Assembly (NCBI RefSeq): GCF_013815995.1
Contig: NZ_JACDFE010000006.1
Coordinates: 1-45,404, forward strand
Source of the DNA: Sporichthya sp.
GTDB taxonomy: Bacteria > Actinomycetota > Actinomycetes > Sporichthyales > Sporichthyaceae
Length of the DNA stretch: 45,404 bases
Reading direction: 5' to 3'
The notes under the pieces: generated by a model
What the model saw: only the letters and a program-made list of their open reading frames with translations
What the model was told of the DNA's origin: nothing
The model's database searches: none
Part shown: positions 15,277 to 22,232 of the stretch, piece by piece
Layout: each line of letters starts with the position of its first letter
Position numbering within the stretch: position 1 is the first letter of the stretch
Translations under genes and position numbers: made by a program

Positions 15277-15290
15277 TTGTACCGTTACAA
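15277..15290. promoter_or_regulatory. Inverted repeat TTGTA-N4-TACAA between divergent genes
   Basis: TTGTACCGTTACAA lies 33 bases from the leftward start (15244) and 57 from the rightward start (15347). It is in the only AT-rich part of the gap, so it is a good candidate operator for mutual control, possibly by the CGNR protein itself. Confidence 0.5.
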
Positions 15291-15346
15291 TAGGCCGTCG
15301 ATGCACTACAGGCAACGGCTGCGGGCCGACCCGAGAGAATCCTGAT

Positions 15347-15958
15347 GTGAGCGACCCCCCCTCGCCGATCGCCGGCCTTTCCTTGGCCGTCGATTTCGTC
15401 AACACGGTCTGGGTCACGGGGGGACGCACCGTCGACGTAATGGAATCCCGCCATGGTCTGCGGCAATGGCTGGATGCGGTGGCGGAACGGTTGGCGCAGG
15501 ATGGGTGCCGGGACACGCTCCGGGCATCTGAATCGCTGCGCCGGGCCCTGCTTGAGGACCGGCAGCAGATCCGGTCGCTGTTCGACGCGGCCACCGGCTG
15601 GGGTCACATCTCGACCGGCACCCTTCGGCACATCAACGAATGCTCGCGGAGCGCGCCGATCTGGATGGAGATCGCGGACGACCAGACCAACGGCATGCGC
15701 GTGAGGCGCCGCCGGGCGGCTGGGGCCGACTCCGATATCCGGGCAGCGTTGTGCGACGACGCGCTGCAGGTCGTGGCCACCGGTCAGGTCCGGTCTTGCG
15801 GGGGACCCGGTTGCATCGGGTATTTCGTGCCCGCCCCGCGCCAGCAGTTCTGCTCACCGCAGTGCAGCACCCGCGCACGGGTCACGCGGCATCGGGCCGC
15901 TGCCAAATCCGGCCAGGACCGACCTCAGACCGGCCGACGTTCCACGGCTCCGGACTAG
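15347..15958 (+). CDS. CGNR zinc-finger / ABATE domain regulator
   Basis: A 203-residue protein. The N-terminal ABATE-like half opens with LAVDFVNTVWVTGG and contains LRQWLDAVAERL and ALLEDRQQIRSLFDAA. The C-terminal zinc finger is RSCGGPGCIGYFVPAPRQQFCSPQCSTRARVTRHRA, with four cysteines in the family spacing, although the CGNR tetrapeptide is replaced by CSTR. These proteins are presumed transcription regulators with a stress-sensing N-terminal domain. The GTG at 15347 is supported by GAGAG upstream and by family length. It is divergent from the TIGR03086/peroxiredoxin operon with a shared inverted repeat between them. Confidence 0.88.
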   Translation: MSDPPSPIAGLSLAVDFVNTVWVTGGRTVDVMESRHGLRQWLDAVAERLAQDGCRDTLRASESLRRALLEDRQQIRSLFDAATGWGHISTGTLRHINECSRSAPIWMEIADDQTNGMRVRRRRAAGADSDIRAALCDDALQVVATGQVRSCGGPGCIGYFVPAPRQQFCSPQCSTRARVTRHRAAAKSGQDRPQTGRRSTAPD

Positions 15959-16044
15959 GACTAGCCGCCGAGACCGGGGCCTCGGCGTAGGCCTCCGGAT
16001 GTCACGTCGACCGCATCGGTGCGCGTCCCCGGCGCAGCACTGAC

Positions 16045-16068
16045 GGGTTGCAGTTGGGGTTGCAGTTC
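16045..16068 (+). repeat. Two GGGTTGCAGTT direct repeats (arm-site remnant)
   Basis: GGGTTGCAGTTG followed by GGGTTGCAGTTC. Same word as the 13-bp tandem at 13525 and in the same position relative to the promoter-hairpin cassette and DUF3800-like gene, so it is a second copy of the same element end without an att core. Confidence 0.55.
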
Positions 16069-16115
16069 GCCCCTGTCCGCCGGCGCGCACGAGGGTCGCC
16101 GGACGGCCCAATCCT

Positions 16116-16222
16116 GTGGACGGCCCGAACGTTCGGCGTACACTGGTGATCGCCTGTTGCGCTGAGCTTCAGGAAGTGAGCCCGGCAGCCATCCGGACGG
16201 TTGGTGAGCCGGGCTTCGCGCT
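16116..16222 (+). ncRNA. Promoter-hairpin cassette, candidate small RNA copy 2
   Basis: GTGGAC (16116-16121), 17 bases, TACACT (16139-16144), then the conserved transcribed part and the hairpin AGCCCGGC/GCCGGGCT (16179-16215). It ends next to the stop of the leftward DUF3800-like gene (16225). The core differs from copy 1 by one inserted or deleted base over about 50. The hairpin stem differs in sequence but stays paired. Confidence 0.4.
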
Positions 16223-16224
16223 GT

Positions 16225-16758
16225 CTAGACCCGGCGGACGTCGGTGACGATGGGTTCGATCGGGCGCCGCCAGTCACCGCCCTTGGCCCAGCACCACGCG
16301 ATGGCGTCGGGGATCGCGAGGAGCAGTTCGGCCTGGCCGCGCTGGTGCTCGTAGCGCAGGCTGTCGCCGCAGTTCGCCGTCCGCGTGAGTTCGATCAGCC
16401 GCTGAAGGTCCCAGCGCAGGAGCGAGTCGTCCTGTTCGATCAGCAGCCGGGTCGCGCCGCCCCGAGCGAGGTCGTCGATGAGCGCGCCCAGGCAGGCTGC
16501 CCGCGCGTCGAGTTCGTGGGAGTACCGCCGGCACGCGTCGTAGACCGTCGCCGTGATGGCGCTGCCGCAGATCGCGGCTACGATCACGCGCTTGCGCGGG
16601 TCGGACTCCTTCGTCATGTGTACGCGGCGCTGGCCCTTGAGGACGAGCCCCCGTACCAACTGGCGTAGGTCGTCCGTCAGGTCTGCCGCTCCGGTGTGGG
16701 CGGCGACGAGTTGGTAGCCCCGCTGCTTGGTCTCATCGACGAAGACGTGGGCGACCAT
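16225..16758 (-). CDS. DUF3800-like hypothetical protein
   Basis: A 177-residue cytosolic protein with an N-terminal VFVDETKQRGYQLVAA (the acidic D-E pair of RNase-H-fold DUF3800 proteins), LKGQRRVHMTKESDPRKR, TVYDACRRYSHELDARAACLGALIDDL, LLIEQDDSLLRWDLQRL and a conserved end IAWCWAKGGDWRRPIEPIV. Acidic residues in three strands would suit a nuclease-like active site. Family placement is by eye, and no function is established. The broken paralogue at 13742 shows the same gene order (arm repeats, promoter-hairpin cassette, this gene). It sits just downstream of the second integrase remnant and is probably element cargo. Confidence 0.7.
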   Translation of the reverse strand: MVAHVFVDETKQRGYQLVAAHTGAADLTDDLRQLVRGLVLKGQRRVHMTKESDPRKRVIVAAICGSAITATVYDACRRYSHELDARAACLGALIDDLARGGATRLLIEQDDSLLRWDLQRLIELTRTANCGDSLRYEHQRGQAELLLAIPDAIAWCWAKGGDWRRPIEPIVTDVRRV

Positions 16759-16801
16759 GCGAGCACCTTCTCAGCCGCCGACGACGATCTCCGACCGGCC
16801 G

Positions 16802-17165
16802 TCAGTCCCACAGCGCCCGGCCCATCCGCTCGGCGGCATCGCGAGCCAGGGTGTCAGTGACGTGGGTGTACCGCTTGGTCACGGCCAGCGTGGAGTGGCC
16901 CAGGATCTCCTGGACCACCCGGATGTCGACGCCCTGTTCCAGCAGCAGCGTGGCGGCGGTGTGGCGGGCGTCGTGCAGCCGGGCGTCCCGGACTCCGGCG
17001 CGGGCGAGCAGAGCCTTCCACGCCTCCCAGTCGGCGCGGGGCTGGATCGGCCGCCCGTTCGGTTGGGCGAACACCAGGTCGAGGTCGGTCCAGGTGTCGC
17101 CCGCGATCAGTCGTTCGGCGGCCTGGGCGGCGCGGGCCTGCGTGCGGGGAATATGCATGAGGCGG
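16802..17165 (-). pseudogene. C-terminal remnant of a tyrosine integrase
   Basis: Reads [36 protein letters not shown], then [45 protein letters not shown] and MGRALWD. The second catalytic Arg, His and Tyr are present, but the N-terminal domains and first catalytic Arg are missing upstream of about 17165. It is close to the integrase at 3444-4678 in protein sequence, and its 3' end is nearly the same at the DNA level. Confidence 0.85.
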
Positions 17166-17498
17166 GTCGCGCGCCGCGTGGTGGTAAGCGGCGAAACCAT
17201 CCATGATGGTCCGTCAGGTGTCTAAGTTGCTGGCTGGCATCACCGAAACACCGCACCGGCGAGGGCAGCTCTACCGGGTGCGCGATCAGGCACGTGTAGT
17301 CCAGCCGGGATCGGCTACTCGCTCAACGACCGGAAAAGTTCAGCCGTCTCGTCTCGTCGCCGTGCCCGCGGTTGCCCGCCCCGGAATGATTGACCTCCAT
17401 CGAGTACGAGCTCGTCATGTCCACACCAGGCCGCCGGGGCGCCGGACCCAAGCTGTCACCTGGTCGTGCGGCAGACCCTCTCGGACCGTCGGCCCACG
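17166..17498. other. Non-coding stretch right of the integrase remnant
   Basis: No convincing gene on either strand. The text TGGTCGTGCGGCAGACCC near 17460 resembles TGGTCGTGGCGGATCC near 31711, and CCGTCAGGTG occurs at both 17211 and 32199. The regions flanking the cluster at 17.5-31.5 kb may therefore be related ends. Confidence 0.35.
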
Positions 17499-18179
17499 TC
17501 AGTAGGTCGTGGTTGGTGCGGGCTGACGGGCGAGGCCCCACAAGGCGATCTTGACCATGTCGTCCACGAACTTGTCGGGGTCGGTACCTGGCTTGACCAG
17601 CATCCAGTCGAAGGTCACCAGCCCGAACACCATGCCGACGAGGATGCGCAGCACGCTGTCCAGCCCGTCCGGGGAGAACCACCCGCGACGGCGGGCCTCT
17701 AGCTCGCCCATGAGTTGGATCCGGTGAAACATCTGGTCGACCGAGAGGCGCAACTCTGCCAGCGTCTCGTCATCGACCTCCTTCCACGCCGAGATCAGGC
17801 CGGCCAGGACCTCGCCCTGGGTGGTGAGTTGCTTGTAGAGATCACCGATGTACGACCGCATCATTGCTTCGTCGCCCGTCGGGCCCTCTCGCTGGGTCAG
17901 CCACACCGCGGTCAGGTTGTCCAGGAACGTCATGAAGGGCTGGAGCGCCGCGGAGGAGAAGATGGCGGCCTTGCTGTCGAAGTGCCGGTAGAGCACCGAG
18001 AGCGAGACGCCGGCGCCTTGGGCGATGTCACTCTTGGTGGTCGCCGCGTATCCCTTCGCCGCGAACAACGTGCGCGCGGATTCCAGGATGAGTTCGCGAA
18101 CCTCCTCCGGTCGTCGCCGCTGCTTGCGCGGAGGGGGCGGGACCGTCGCACGGCTGGGTGCCCCGGTTGAAGCGGTCAT
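17499..18179 (-). CDS. TetR/AcrR-family transcriptional regulator
   Basis: A 226-residue repressor with a long Pro/Arg-rich N-terminal arm, then the TetR helix-turn-helix VRELILESARTLFAAKGYAATTKSDIAQGAGVSLSVLYRHFDSKAAIFSSA (about residues 28-75) and an all-helical ligand domain (WKEVDDETLAELRLSVDQMF ... GMVFGLVTFDWML). It is divergently oriented from the LexA-headed gene and the long transport/oxidation operon, with an AAGGGA-N7-TCCCTT dyad between, so it probably represses itself and that operon and is relieved by the transported ligand or a derivative. The ligand is unknown. Confidence 0.9.
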   Translation of the reverse strand: MTASTGAPSRATVPPPPRKQRRRPEEVRELILESARTLFAAKGYAATTKSDIAQGAGVSLSVLYRHFDSKAAIFSSAALQPFMTFLDNLTAVWLTQREGPTGDEAMMRSYIGDLYKQLTTQGEVLAGLISAWKEVDDETLAELRLSVDQMFHRIQLMGELEARRRGWFSPDGLDSVLRILVGMVFGLVTFDWMLVKPGTDPDKFVDDMVKIALWGLARQPAPTTTY

Positions 18180-18245
18180 GGGTCGCTCACAGCTCCTGAC
18201 TCGCCCGCCGATGAGGCCTCGCCTGAAAGATGATCGTACCCCTCT

Positions 18246-18291
18246 AAGGGAAAGAGTATCCCTTGACTAGCAAGGCGGTGTGCCTTAGCTT
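18246..18291 (+). promoter_or_regulatory. Promoter of the LexA-headed gene with overlapping dyad
   Basis: TTGACT (18263-18268), a 17-base spacer and TAGCTT (18286-18291) make a good rightward promoter. The perfect dyad AAGGGA (18246-18251) / TCCCTT (18259-18264) overlaps the -35 box, as expected for repression by the divergent TetR protein. Confidence 0.6.
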
Positions 18292-18332
18292 CCATGGGAC
18301 ACGGTTTCCCGATGAGCAGCGAGGTGACGGTA

Positions 18333-19151
18333 ATGACGCCGACACTGACAGGTCGTCAGGGCGAGATCCTGCGCTGTATCGGCGACTTCACCACGAGTCG
18401 GGGTTACCCGCCCACGGCCCGTGAGGTGTCGGACGCATGCCAGCTGGGGGGACCTTCCGGGGCCCACCGCATGCTGGAGACCCTTCGGCACAAGGGATTC
18501 CTCGAGCGGGCCGAAGGATCCAGCCGGAGCCTGGTCCTGAAGACGCCCCGCCTCGACTGCACGTCCCTGGACACCGGGGATCTGTTCCGTCTGGTGACGG
18601 TGAGCGAACTCCACCGCATCTTCGCGGATCTCAACCTGAGGATGGCGCTCGCATCGGATTCGGCCCGGACGCGCACCTACCTGATCAACGAGGCGCTGAT
18701 CCGTACTACGAGGACCAACGTCCTCGTCGAATCCTTCTCCCAGGTCGGCCTGCGCGGAGTGGACGTGAAGGACCACCTCCGCCCTCTGGAATCCGCTCTC
18801 GCTCGCGCCTCTGGCGACGCGTGGGAGGACTTCATCGTCGATCAGTGGACCTTCAACAGCGTCATGGCGTCGCTGAGCAGCTCGGTGGCGGCTGCAGACT
18901 TGCGGCTTCACGCCGTCCTGTGGCCGGACATCCGCATCGGGCAGGCCGCAACCGCCGCCGCCGGGAGCTGGATCCGAGACTTCCTGACGGCTCATCCCGC
19001 TCGCGCCCGGGACTGCGCCCAGCGGGCCAAGGTGGTAGCAATCGGAACCGCCGAGATGTTGATGAGCCTTGATGCTGCCTATGGCTGGGGTGAGTTCTCC
19101 GTCAAATTCGACCCGTCGCAGGTCGAGGAGTACGCGCCGCTCTGCGCCTGA
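18333..19151 (+). CDS. LexA-type winged-helix domain fused to an uncharacterised C-terminal domain
   Basis: A 272-residue protein from the ATG at 18333, which has GAGGTGA eight bases upstream. Two earlier in-frame ATGs lie at 18294 and 18312. Residues 1-65 match the LexA DNA-binding domain (LTGRQGEILRCIGDFTTSRGYPPTAREVSDACQLGG and HRMLETLRHKGFLERAEGSSRSL). The autoprotease domain of LexA is absent: there is no Ser-Lys dyad or cleavage site. The C-terminal about 200 residues are helical (DLFRLVTVSELHRIFADLNLRM; SALARASGDAWEDFIVDQWTFNSVMASLSSSV) and unknown to me. It probably regulates the downstream operon through a non-SOS signal. Confidence 0.75.
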   Translation: MTPTLTGRQGEILRCIGDFTTSRGYPPTAREVSDACQLGGPSGAHRMLETLRHKGFLERAEGSSRSLVLKTPRLDCTSLDTGDLFRLVTVSELHRIFADLNLRMALASDSARTRTYLINEALIRTTRTNVLVESFSQVGLRGVDVKDHLRPLESALARASGDAWEDFIVDQWTFNSVMASLSSSVAAADLRLHAVLWPDIRIGQAATAAAGSWIRDFLTAHPARARDCAQRAKVVAIGTAEMLMSLDAAYGWGEFSVKFDPSQVEEYAPLCA

Positions 19152-19336
19152 CCGGGTTCGTCCTGGGCTTCACGCTCGTCGGCGACGGCGCACGCGAGGA
19201 TCTCGAAGACCCACGTGACATAGGCGCTGCTCGGGGGACCGTCGGCCGGCGGCGCGACCTGCAGATCCCTGACCTCCTGCGCGAATACCTCCCACACCTC
19301 TTCGCCCGCCTCCTCGCTGCCGCGCGGGCTGGTCAC
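19079..19336 (-). CDS. Possible small hypothetical gene, convergent with the LexA-headed gene
   Basis: An 85-residue frame from GTG 19336 (GEEVWEVFAQEVRDLQVAPP, SSAYVTWVFEILACAVADE). Nearly all codons end in G or C, as in real genes here, but the 3' end overlaps the preceding gene by 73 bases, no ribosome site is seen, and the plus strand is also open with similar bias. No family is recognised. The remaining 273 bases to 19609 hold no recognisable feature. Confidence 0.3.
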   Translation of the reverse strand: MTSPRGSEEAGEEVWEVFAQEVRDLQVAPPADGPPSSAYVTWVFEILACAVADEREAQDEPGQAQSGAYSSTCDGSNLTENSPQP

Positions 19337-19609
19337 CGCTGTCGGGGTGCGTCGTTCGAGAGTGGATGCCGACTGTCTCTTCCGTCCGGTGTCGACGCTA
19401 GGTTCGCCGAGCCCGTGCGGCAATGGTGACCATGCGTTCCATCGGACTCAGCGGCGTGCAGGTGGCAATTTGTTCACGATTGACCGGACCCGTATGTGCG
19501 GCCATCGTGGCGGGAACGACCCGAAGGGGTCGGCGACGTAGCTGACGGACCATCCGGTTAGTGCTGACGGTGTGCGAGCCGCGTCTTCGATGTCGAGGGA
19601 GAGCTGCTC

Positions 19610-20485
19610 GTGAGCTTCTCGCTGCGAAGCCAAGTGGCGATGATCTGGTGGGCGATCGGCTTCGGGGCGATCTTCGGGCTCAGCTTCGTCTTCCTTCTGC
19701 ACATGGTTCCGCCGCCGAACGCCGACATGGACAGTGCGGAGCTCCAGCGCTGGTACGAATCGAGAGCGGGCGAGATCAAGATCGGGGCGACGATCTCGTC
19801 CTACACCAGCGGGTTCATGGTGCCGCTGTTCATCGTGATCGGTGCGCAGATCCGGCGTCACGAACAGGGATTCCCGGTGTGGACCTGGGCCACGATCATC
19901 GGCGGGTCGTTGACGTCGCTGTTCCTGGTGTTTCCACCGCTCCTGCTGGGTGTGGCTGCGTTTACCCCCGGCCGGGACCCTGACGCTACGGCGGTCATCC
20001 ACGAGTTCGCGGTGCTGACCTTGATCACCACGGATCAGTACTTCGTCTTCCCGTGGATCGCCCTCATCGTGATCAGTCTGCGACCGAGCACGGTCCCAGC
20101 GTCGCCGTTCCCCCGGTGGTACGGCTACTTCAGCCTCTGGATGCTCACGATGGTTGAACTGGGGGCACTGGCCTTCAACTGGAAATCGGGCCCGTTCTCC
20201 TGGCGTGGGCTCCCGTTCTACTTCCCGTTCGCCTTCTTCGGGGTATGGATCGCCCTGACCGCTTACCTGTTGCTCCGCAGCATTGCCGCGCAGCGAGCAC
20301 TCCTGGCCCTGGACGAGTCGATCGGGCCGGCGAAGCCCCCATCTGACGCCGATTCAGACTCCGCAGCGATCGCCGGTGATGAACGAATGGTCACGATGGC
20401 GGTGCCCGGCACCGGTTGGTTGGCTTCAAGTCGACGCGCGGAGGAACTTCAGCCGACCGCAGTCGAGATGGGAGACTCCCGGTGA
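19610..20485 (+). CDS. Multi-spanning membrane protein, unknown family
   Basis: A 291-residue integral-membrane protein with about seven TM segments: MIWWAIGFGAIFGLSFVFLL, SGFMVPLFIVIGAQI, ATIIGGSLTSLFLVFPPLLLG, YFVFPWIALIVISL, YFSLWMLTMVELGALAF, YFPFAFFGVWIALTAYLLL. The C-terminal tail of about 65 residues is hydrophilic and cytoplasmic. I recognise no domain. GTG start at 19610 after GAGGGAGAG. It is the first gene of the packed operon, and its stop overlaps the next start (GTGA at 20482-20485), so it is likely to be a structural part of the same uptake or processing system. Confidence 0.75.
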   Translation: MSFSLRSQVAMIWWAIGFGAIFGLSFVFLLHMVPPPNADMDSAELQRWYESRAGEIKIGATISSYTSGFMVPLFIVIGAQIRRHEQGFPVWTWATIIGGSLTSLFLVFPPLLLGVAAFTPGRDPDATAVIHEFAVLTLITTDQYFVFPWIALIVISLRPSTVPASPFPRWYGYFSLWMLTMVELGALAFNWKSGPFSWRGLPFYFPFAFFGVWIALTAYLLLRSIAAQRALLALDESIGPAKPPSDADSDSAAIAGDERMVTMAVPGTGWLASSRRAEELQPTAVEMGDSR

Positions 20486-21897
20486 AGCCTTGGATGGCCG
20501 CACGCCAGCAGGTTGCCGCGGGCCGCGCCGCCACCACTACCGCGGCCACGGGCCTGGTGCTGGTCGCCGTTGGATCGATCGTGCTCGGCTCAGCGCCGGC
20601 CGCCCGAGCGGACGCTCCCTACGACGGGTTGGCGCGCGCAGTCGGCATCGACGCCACCCTGACCAACCCCTCCATACCGGCGGGGCTGATCATCGAAGGT
20701 ATCGGGCCCCAGGCTTCCGCCCACCAGTCCAGCGTCGGCATCGGCGACGCCAACGCGGCGTTCCCGTACTTCGGAGATGTCATCCCGGGCGTGCCGGGTG
20801 TGCTCGGCGGGATCTTCGGGCTCCCGGTGCCGCCCTATCCGTTGATCGCATCGTCCGGCAAGGGCGGGCCGCCCGCGAACACCAGCTACCCCGGCGTGCA
20901 GTTGCACGCCGAAAGCAATGCAGGGAACACCATCGCTTCTGCCGTCGCCGGCCAGGAAGCCTCCGGACTCACGTCGCTGGCCCGGGTGGATCGCCTGGAC
21001 GACGGCAGCGTCCGAGCGCTGGCCGACACCGCCGGGAACGCTCTCAAACTCGGCGGTGCCCTCACCTTGTCCCAGTACCGCTCCCACGCAGAGGCGATGG
21101 CGGATGCCGGCACCGGAAAGCTGGTGCGCACGGCCTCGCTGAGCATCGGCCGAATCTCAGTTCCCGGGCTCTCGTTCACCATTCCCGAATCGACGCCAGG
21201 AACTGTGCCGTTGCCGGTTCCCATTCCGGGGGTTCCCAACGTTCCGCCGGCGACCTTCCCCCCCGTCCCGTTGCCCATGGCCGGTCAGACCCTGGCCGAG
21301 CCGGACATCGGTTTGGTCGATGGGTACTTCGTCCTCACCCTCCCGGCCGAAGGCGCCGACCAGAAGTACGTCCTCGACGCACCGGCTGTCCTCGACGCCT
21401 TCAAAGCGGCTGGCGTCACGATGGCGTTCCAGGCCTCCCAGCTGACCGAGTCGGGGATTGTGGCGCCCGCCTTCCAGTTCACGACGACCCTGCCCTCCCC
21501 GCCGCCAAACATCTACTACTCCGGGGAAACGCCGGTCACCTTCAGCTCTGGCCTCACGGTGGCCCAGGTCGATCTGCGGCTGGTTCCCAGCGCGGGCGCT
21601 CTCACCGCGGACGGACTGAGTTCGGACGCGCCGGCGTTGGGCCTGCCCTCCACCGGGGTGGACAGCATCGGGATCGGCGGCGGGTTGCCGCCCGCGGCCG
21701 GCGCCGTCCCCGGCCTCGGGTCGGTTGCGGGCAACTCCACGCCGGTGTCCTCCGGGCTGATCCCTGCGGGGAACGCGGTGTCCCTCGACTTCGATGCAGC
21801 CGGCATCTACCTCGCCTTGGTCGCAACCGGGTTGCTCGCCTTCCTGGCGGCCACGGCCCTTCGCGTGATGGGAGTGCGTTTCCGATGGGGTTCCTGA
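20482..21897 (+). CDS. Secreted, C-terminally membrane-anchored protein of unknown family
   Basis: A 471-residue exoprotein. The N-terminal signal peptide (TTTAATGLVLVAVGSIVLGSAPAARA, cleavage near ARA-DAP) is followed by a Gly/Pro/Ser-rich ectodomain with a proline-rich hinge around residues 233-265 (TVPLPVPIPGVPNVPPATFP) and strand-like segments. A C-terminal TM (AGIYLALVATGLLAFLAATAL) and a short basic tail follow. There is no Cys and no enzymatic motif. The topology suits a surface receptor or scaffold next to the transporter. It is translationally coupled to both neighbours: GTGA at its start, and its 3' end overlaps the gene at 21885. Unknown to me outside this context. Confidence 0.75.
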   Translation: MKPWMAARQQVAAGRAATTTAATGLVLVAVGSIVLGSAPAARADAPYDGLARAVGIDATLTNPSIPAGLIIEGIGPQASAHQSSVGIGDANAAFPYFGDVIPGVPGVLGGIFGLPVPPYPLIASSGKGGPPANTSYPGVQLHAESNAGNTIASAVAGQEASGLTSLARVDRLDDGSVRALADTAGNALKLGGALTLSQYRSHAEAMADAGTGKLVRTASLSIGRISVPGLSFTIPESTPGTVPLPVPIPGVPNVPPATFPPVPLPMAGQTLAEPDIGLVDGYFVLTLPAEGADQKYVLDAPAVLDAFKAAGVTMAFQASQLTESGIVAPAFQFTTTLPSPPPNIYYSGETPVTFSSGLTVAQVDLRLVPSAGALTADGLSSDAPALGLPSTGVDSIGIGGGLPPAAGAVPGLGSVAGNSTPVSSGLIPAGNAVSLDFDAAGIYLALVATGLLAFLAATALRVMGVRFRWGS

Positions 21898-22232
21898 AGT
21901 ACATCCGCGCCCAGTGGGATCGTTCGGCAGCCGTGCTTGCGGCCGTGATCGGCCTGGTCTCGCTCCTGCTTGGCTGGATCGGCACGAGCGGTACGGAGCA
22001 CCTGGCCAAGCAGATGCCCTACATCGTGTCCGGGGGCATGGCCGGCATCTTCTTCCTCGGCGTGGGCGCGGTCCTCTGGATCTCCGCCGATCTGCGGGAC
22101 GAGTGGCGTGAACTGCGTTCGCTCGGTGCCCAGTTGCGCGAGGAGAAGCTCGAGCTGCGACTGGCCGTGGACGGTGTCCAGGCCGCGACCTACGACCGAC
22201 CGGTGCCCAGCCACGCGGGCGCGGGCTCGTGA
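21885..22232 (+). CDS. Small two-span membrane protein with coiled-coil tail
   Basis: A 115-residue protein with two TM segments (AAVLAAVIGLVSLLLGWIG and VSGGMAGIFFLGVGAVLWI) and a charged helix (LRDEWRELRSLGAQLREEKLELRLAVDGV) that looks like a coiled coil. No family recognised. The ATG at 21885 lies inside the 3' end of the previous gene, and its own stop overlaps the next start (GTGA at 22229), so dosage is tied to its neighbours. Probably an accessory subunit. Confidence 0.7.
   Translation: MGFLKYIRAQWDRSAAVLAAVIGLVSLLLGWIGTSGTEHLAKQMPYIVSGGMAGIFFLGVGAVLWISADLRDEWRELRSLGAQLREEKLELRLAVDGVQAATYDRPVPSHAGAGS

Noticed and set aside
20283-21884. Upstream extension of the small membrane gene at 21885 into a 649-codon protein
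   Set aside because: The upstream part lies in a different frame over the identified exoprotein gene and is Arg/Gly-rich shadow. The real start is the ATG at 21885.
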